A stretch of 64,000 bases of DNA from a bacterium (GTDB lineage Bacteria; SZUA-182; SZUA-191; JAJRXT01): assembly GCA_024276125.1 (NCBI GenBank), contig JAJRXT010000085.1:26899-90898 (forward strand), in the 5' to 3' direction. The translations under genes and the position numbers were made by a program. Below are positions 61,250 through 64,000 of the stretch, piece by piece; position 1 is the first letter of the stretch; each line of letters starts with the position of its first letter. Under the pieces are notes generated by a model. The model searched no databases, was not told the DNA's origin, and saw nothing but the letters and a program-made list of their open reading frames with translations.

Positions 61250-64000
61250 TTATAATGTATAACCAAAATTTAAGATCAAACTAGCCAGATCAACCCCGTC
61301 AATTATACCGTCGCGATTCATATCCGCTGCGCAATCATATCTGGGCTCGCCTGCTGCTGCATTATATGCCCGTGCCAGCCGGATAAGGTCATGACCATCA
61401 TCGCGTCCGTCATTATAAATATCGCCGAGTAAACCGGCAGCGGCTCCCGGCGCTTCTTGTGAATACTCACTCATACAAACCCCGCCGCCACCGGAGACCG
61501 CTCTTATTTTATAATAATAATCTAACGTAGGAACAATACAATTTGTATCTTGATAACATGTACTAAAAGTTTTACCCAGTAATTCATAACCGCTGATTGG
61601 AGAATTACTCCTGTAAATCTCATATTCTACGCTGCCCATATCATTCCAGCATATGTTCATCTGATCATGAGAGCCGGGATCAGTAACCATTAGACCACCG
61701 GGCGAGCTTCCAAGACTGGTATTAGTAATAGAAGTACCCTGCCATATCCCGGGTATTGCACCGCCAACAGCCGGTTTTTCCAGATAAGTATTGGTAAAGC
61801 TAATATTAGAAGAAGCACAAGCGCCGCCGCCTACCTCAAAACTAACCGTAACCAAATTACCGGAACCAGATACACCGCCCACATCACCCAAGCGAGTCAG
61901 ACCCACCACTAGCTGACCCTCAACACCACCCAAAAGCTCAGCGTTCATGGTGGTTGACGCGGCATCCTGATTTAAAAAACTACCCTCTATTGTATCTATA
62001 TAAATCAGCATAGTCGGATCATAAACTACATCAAAGGCGGCGCCATACAAATTTGTAGTATCTGCTATATTTATTTGCACATCAATAATATCGCCTGTTT
62101 GGGGTAGGGGATTACTGGGAACAGCATTAACAGTATTTGCAATAATAGCGCTATATTTACGTATCAGCCAGTCCATATCGGTTCCATCATACATACTGCC
62201 TACCGCAATAATATTATCAGCGCTATCTACCGTTACAGCCATAGCCCAGATACTACTTGTAAAATCAAAAGTATATAAAAGAGCGCCTGATGGATCATAC
62301 TTTAAGATTATCCCATCCGAAACAAAGCAAGCATCATAAGAACCAGCCACAATAATATTATCAGCGCTATCCAGCGCTATTACACTACCCCATAGGTGAT
62401 CATAATAACCAGTGTCATAAGTCTTACTCCATAAAAGAACGCCAAAAGAATCATATTTACGTATCAAAAAATCACTATCTATTCCATTATTCGTAACACC
62501 CGCTACAATAACATTATCCATACTATCTACGGCCACACCATATGCTGAATCCGATGCTCCGCCATCATAAGTCTGGTTCCAGGTAAGATTGCCAAAAGAA
62601 TCATATTTGCGTATCAGCCAATCATTATTTGTTCCATTATTTGTATTACTCGCTACAATAATATTATCAGCGCTATCTACGGCTACTCCACCCGGCCAAT
62701 CATCATTACCGCCATCATAAAGCTCATCCCAAAGAATATTGCCAGAAGAATCATATTTACGTATCAGCCAATCAGTATTTGTACCATTATTTGTACCACC
62801 TGCCACAATAACATTATCAGCGCTATCTACAGCCACAGCATAAGCATCATCATTTAAACTACCTGTATAGGTTTTGCTCCAAAGAATATTGCCAGAAGGA
62901 TCACATTTGCGTATTAGCCAGTCACTATTTGTTCCGTCCCACGTAGAGCCTGCCACAATAATATTATCAGCGCTGTCTACGGTTACGACACCCGGCCGAT
63001 CATCATTACCGCTGTCATAAGTCCTGTTCCAGGTAAGCACACCGGCTGAATCATATTTTTGGAGCAATAAATTACCATTTGTTCCACTATAAATATAACC
63101 TGCTACAATAACATTATCTGCGCTGTCTACGGTTATTCCACTTACATCATTCCATTCCCCTGTATCATAGGTTTTGCTCCATAAAATTTTAGGAGATGTT
63201 GTTGTTACAATTTTTTTAATCAGCCAATCAGTATCTGTTCCATTATTCGCATTAGCAGCTATAATGATATTATCGGCGCTGTCTACGGCGACTCCGCCTG
63301 ACCAATCATCAAAACCGCTGTCATAAGTGTTGCTCCAGCTAAGTACGCCGGCTGAATCATATTTTTGTATCAGCCAATCTATGTCTGTTCCATCCCACGA
63401 ATCACCTTGTACAAAAATATTATCAGCGCTGTCTACGGCTACCCCTCCAGCTAACCAATCTTCAGAACCACTATCATAGGTTTGGCTCCAACTAAGTACG
63501 CCGGCAGAATTATATTTTTGTATCAGCCAATCCATGTCTGTTGCATTACCAACACTACCTCCGACAATAATATTGTCCATACTGTCTGTAGCAACTCCTC
63601 CTTCTGCATAATCATTATAACCGCTGTCATAAGTCCGACTCCAAGTAAGCGCACCGAAAGAATCATATTTTTGTATCAGCCAATCGGAATTTGTTCCATC
63701 ATACATACCGCCTCCGACAATAATATTACCCGCACTATCTATAGCGACGCTTTGTGCAGAATCATTATTACCGCTATCATAATTCTGACTCCAGCTAAGT
63801 ACACCGAGAGAATCATATTTTTGGAGCAATAAATCTTCATTTATTCCATTATACGTACCGCCTCCAACAATAACATTACCCGCACTATCTATAGCGACGC
63901 TTTGTGCATAATCATTATAACCGCTGTCATAAGTCCGGCTCCAAATAAGTACACCGGCTGAATCGTATTTTTGTATCAAAAAATCTTGATTTATTCCATT
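61250..64000 (-). CDS. Secreted beta-propeller repeat protein with cohesin, FN3 and dockerin-like modules (partial)
   Basis: The frame stays open to the window edge, so the start is missing (TTG 63979 is internal). Twelve visible tandem units of about 48-50 residues (WSxTYDSGxxD ... GVAVDSADNIIVAG ... NGTNxDWLIxKYDSxG) are SBBP/PQQ-like propeller blades. Then a cohesin-like domain (PQTGDIIDVQINIADTTNL, LYGAAFDVVYDPTMLIYID, NLVTVSFEV), an FN3 domain (NICWNDMGSVEYEIYRS), and a dockerin type I-like pair of Ca loops (DIYNDGRDDGHDLIRLARAY; DMNRDGIIDGVDLASLILNF). Extracellular. Cohesin and dockerin on one chain suggest self-assembly or surface docking, not necessarily cellulosomal. Confidence 0.85.
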   Translation of the reverse strand, partial: NGINQDFLIQKYDSAGVLIWSRTYDSGYNDYAQSVAIDSAGNVIVGGGTYNGINEDLLLQKYDSLGVLSWSQNYDSGNNDSAQSVAIDSAGNIIVGGGMYDGTNSDWLIQKYDSFGALTWSRTYDSGYNDYAEGGVATDSMDNIIVGGSVGNATDMDWLIQKYNSAGVLSWSQTYDSGSEDWLAGGVAVDSADNIFVQGDSWDGTDIDWLIQKYDSAGVLSWSNTYDSGFDDWSGGVAVDSADNIIIAANANNGTDTDWLIKKIVTTTSPKILWSKTYDTGEWNDVSGITVDSADNVIVAGYIYSGTNGNLLLQKYDSAGVLTWNRTYDSGNDDRPGVVTVDSADNIIVAGSTWDGTNSDWLIRKCDPSGNILWSKTYTGSLNDDAYAVAVDSADNVIVAGGTNNGTNTDWLIRKYDSSGNILWDELYDGGNDDWPGGVAVDSADNIIVASNTNNGTNNDWLIRKYDSFGNLTWNQTYDGGASDSAYGVAVDSMDNVIVAGVTNNGIDSDFLIRKYDSFGVLLWSKTYDTGYYDHLWGSVIALDSADNIIVAGSYDACFVSDGIILKYDPSGALLYTFDFTSSIWAMAVTVDSADNIIAVGSMYDGTDMDWLIRKYSAIIANTVNAVPSNPLPQTGDIIDVQINIADTTNLYGAAFDVVYDPTMLIYIDTIEGSFLNQDAASTTMNAELLGGVEGQLVVGLTRLGDVGGVSGSGNLVTVSFEVGGGACASSNISFTNTYLEKPAVGGAIPGIWQGTSITNTSLGSSPGGLMVTDPGSHDQMNICWNDMGSVEYEIYRSNSPISGYELLGKTFSTCYQDTNCIVPTLDYYYKIRAVSGGGGVCMSEYSQEAPGAAAGLLGDIYNDGRDDGHDLIRLARAYNAAAGEPRYDCAADMNRDGIIDGVDLASLILNFGYTL

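Noticed and set aside
1..64000. Genome-wide reassignment of TAG or TAA to an amino acid
   Set aside because: Well-bounded genes such as recG (TAG) and several TAA-ended genes use these as true stops. Only a few genes carry internal ones.
61250..64000. CRISPR-like array from regular spacing
   Set aside because: The repeats are in frame, encode propeller blades, and have no unrelated spacers.

Overview
The window looks like an AT-rich chromosomal segment of an uncultured, probably anaerobic, diderm (Gram-negative type) bacterium. Support comes from a heptose-phosphate adenylyltransferase (RfaE2), membrane glycosyltransferases of the GT39/ArnT type, a periplasmic lytic transglycosylase, Bat-type VWA/TPR genes, SbcCD, giant secreted beta-helix and beta-propeller proteins with cohesin/dockerin-like modules, and a CooT-type nickel protein. 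The mix recalls Omnitrophota, Planctomycetes or Desantisbacteria-like genomes, but no rRNA is present and the phylum cannot be fixed.

Layout. 1-10388 (+): 3' part of a giant secreted beta-helix/discoidin/LamG/FN3 gene, broken by one TAG and one frameshift. 10400-11730: repeat-rich ground with two transposase remnants. 11744-13102: secreted TPR protein. 13572-15433: a metal-responsive operon (holin-like membrane protein, ArsR/SmtB repressor, Cu/Zn-type permease) with a promoter and two matching palindromic operators. 15752-18455 (-): YaiI, tRNA-Leu(CAA), pentapeptide-repeat protein. 19202-23653 (+): large membrane protein with two in-frame stops. 23938-31491 (-): lytic transglycosylase, two overlapping VWA proteins, aminotransferase. 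32033-38415 (-): probable metal-handling locus with an orphan ECF-type ATPase, a P1B-ATPase carrying an N-terminal translation initiation factor IF3 domain, four small proteins, an excisionase-type HTH protein, a 54-residue His-rich membrane peptide and a CooT-like protein. 39031-44809 (-): tightly overlapping glycan operon. 45096-50932: GIY-YIG, DksA/TraR-type protein, RfaE2 with a broken partner gene, BioC-like methyltransferase and RecG. 51158-55588 (+): BatC-like (broken), a DUF4258/DUF2283 pair, BatD, BatE. 55792-60292 (-): SbcC (frameshifted) and SbcD. 60456-64000 (-): frameshifted cohesin-like lipoprotein and a beta-propeller/cohesin/dockerin protein running off the window.

Three features stand out. 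First, the IF3-N/P-type ATPase fusion with its small-protein entourage is the best candidate for an undescribed system. Second, at least eight otherwise intact coding positions are interrupted: five by a single in-frame TAG or TAA and three by a one-base change in an A-run. This means recent decay, sequence error, or readthrough/slippage. Third, intergenic space is filled with several families of palindromic MITE-like repeats, one of them inserted in frame inside a VWA gene.
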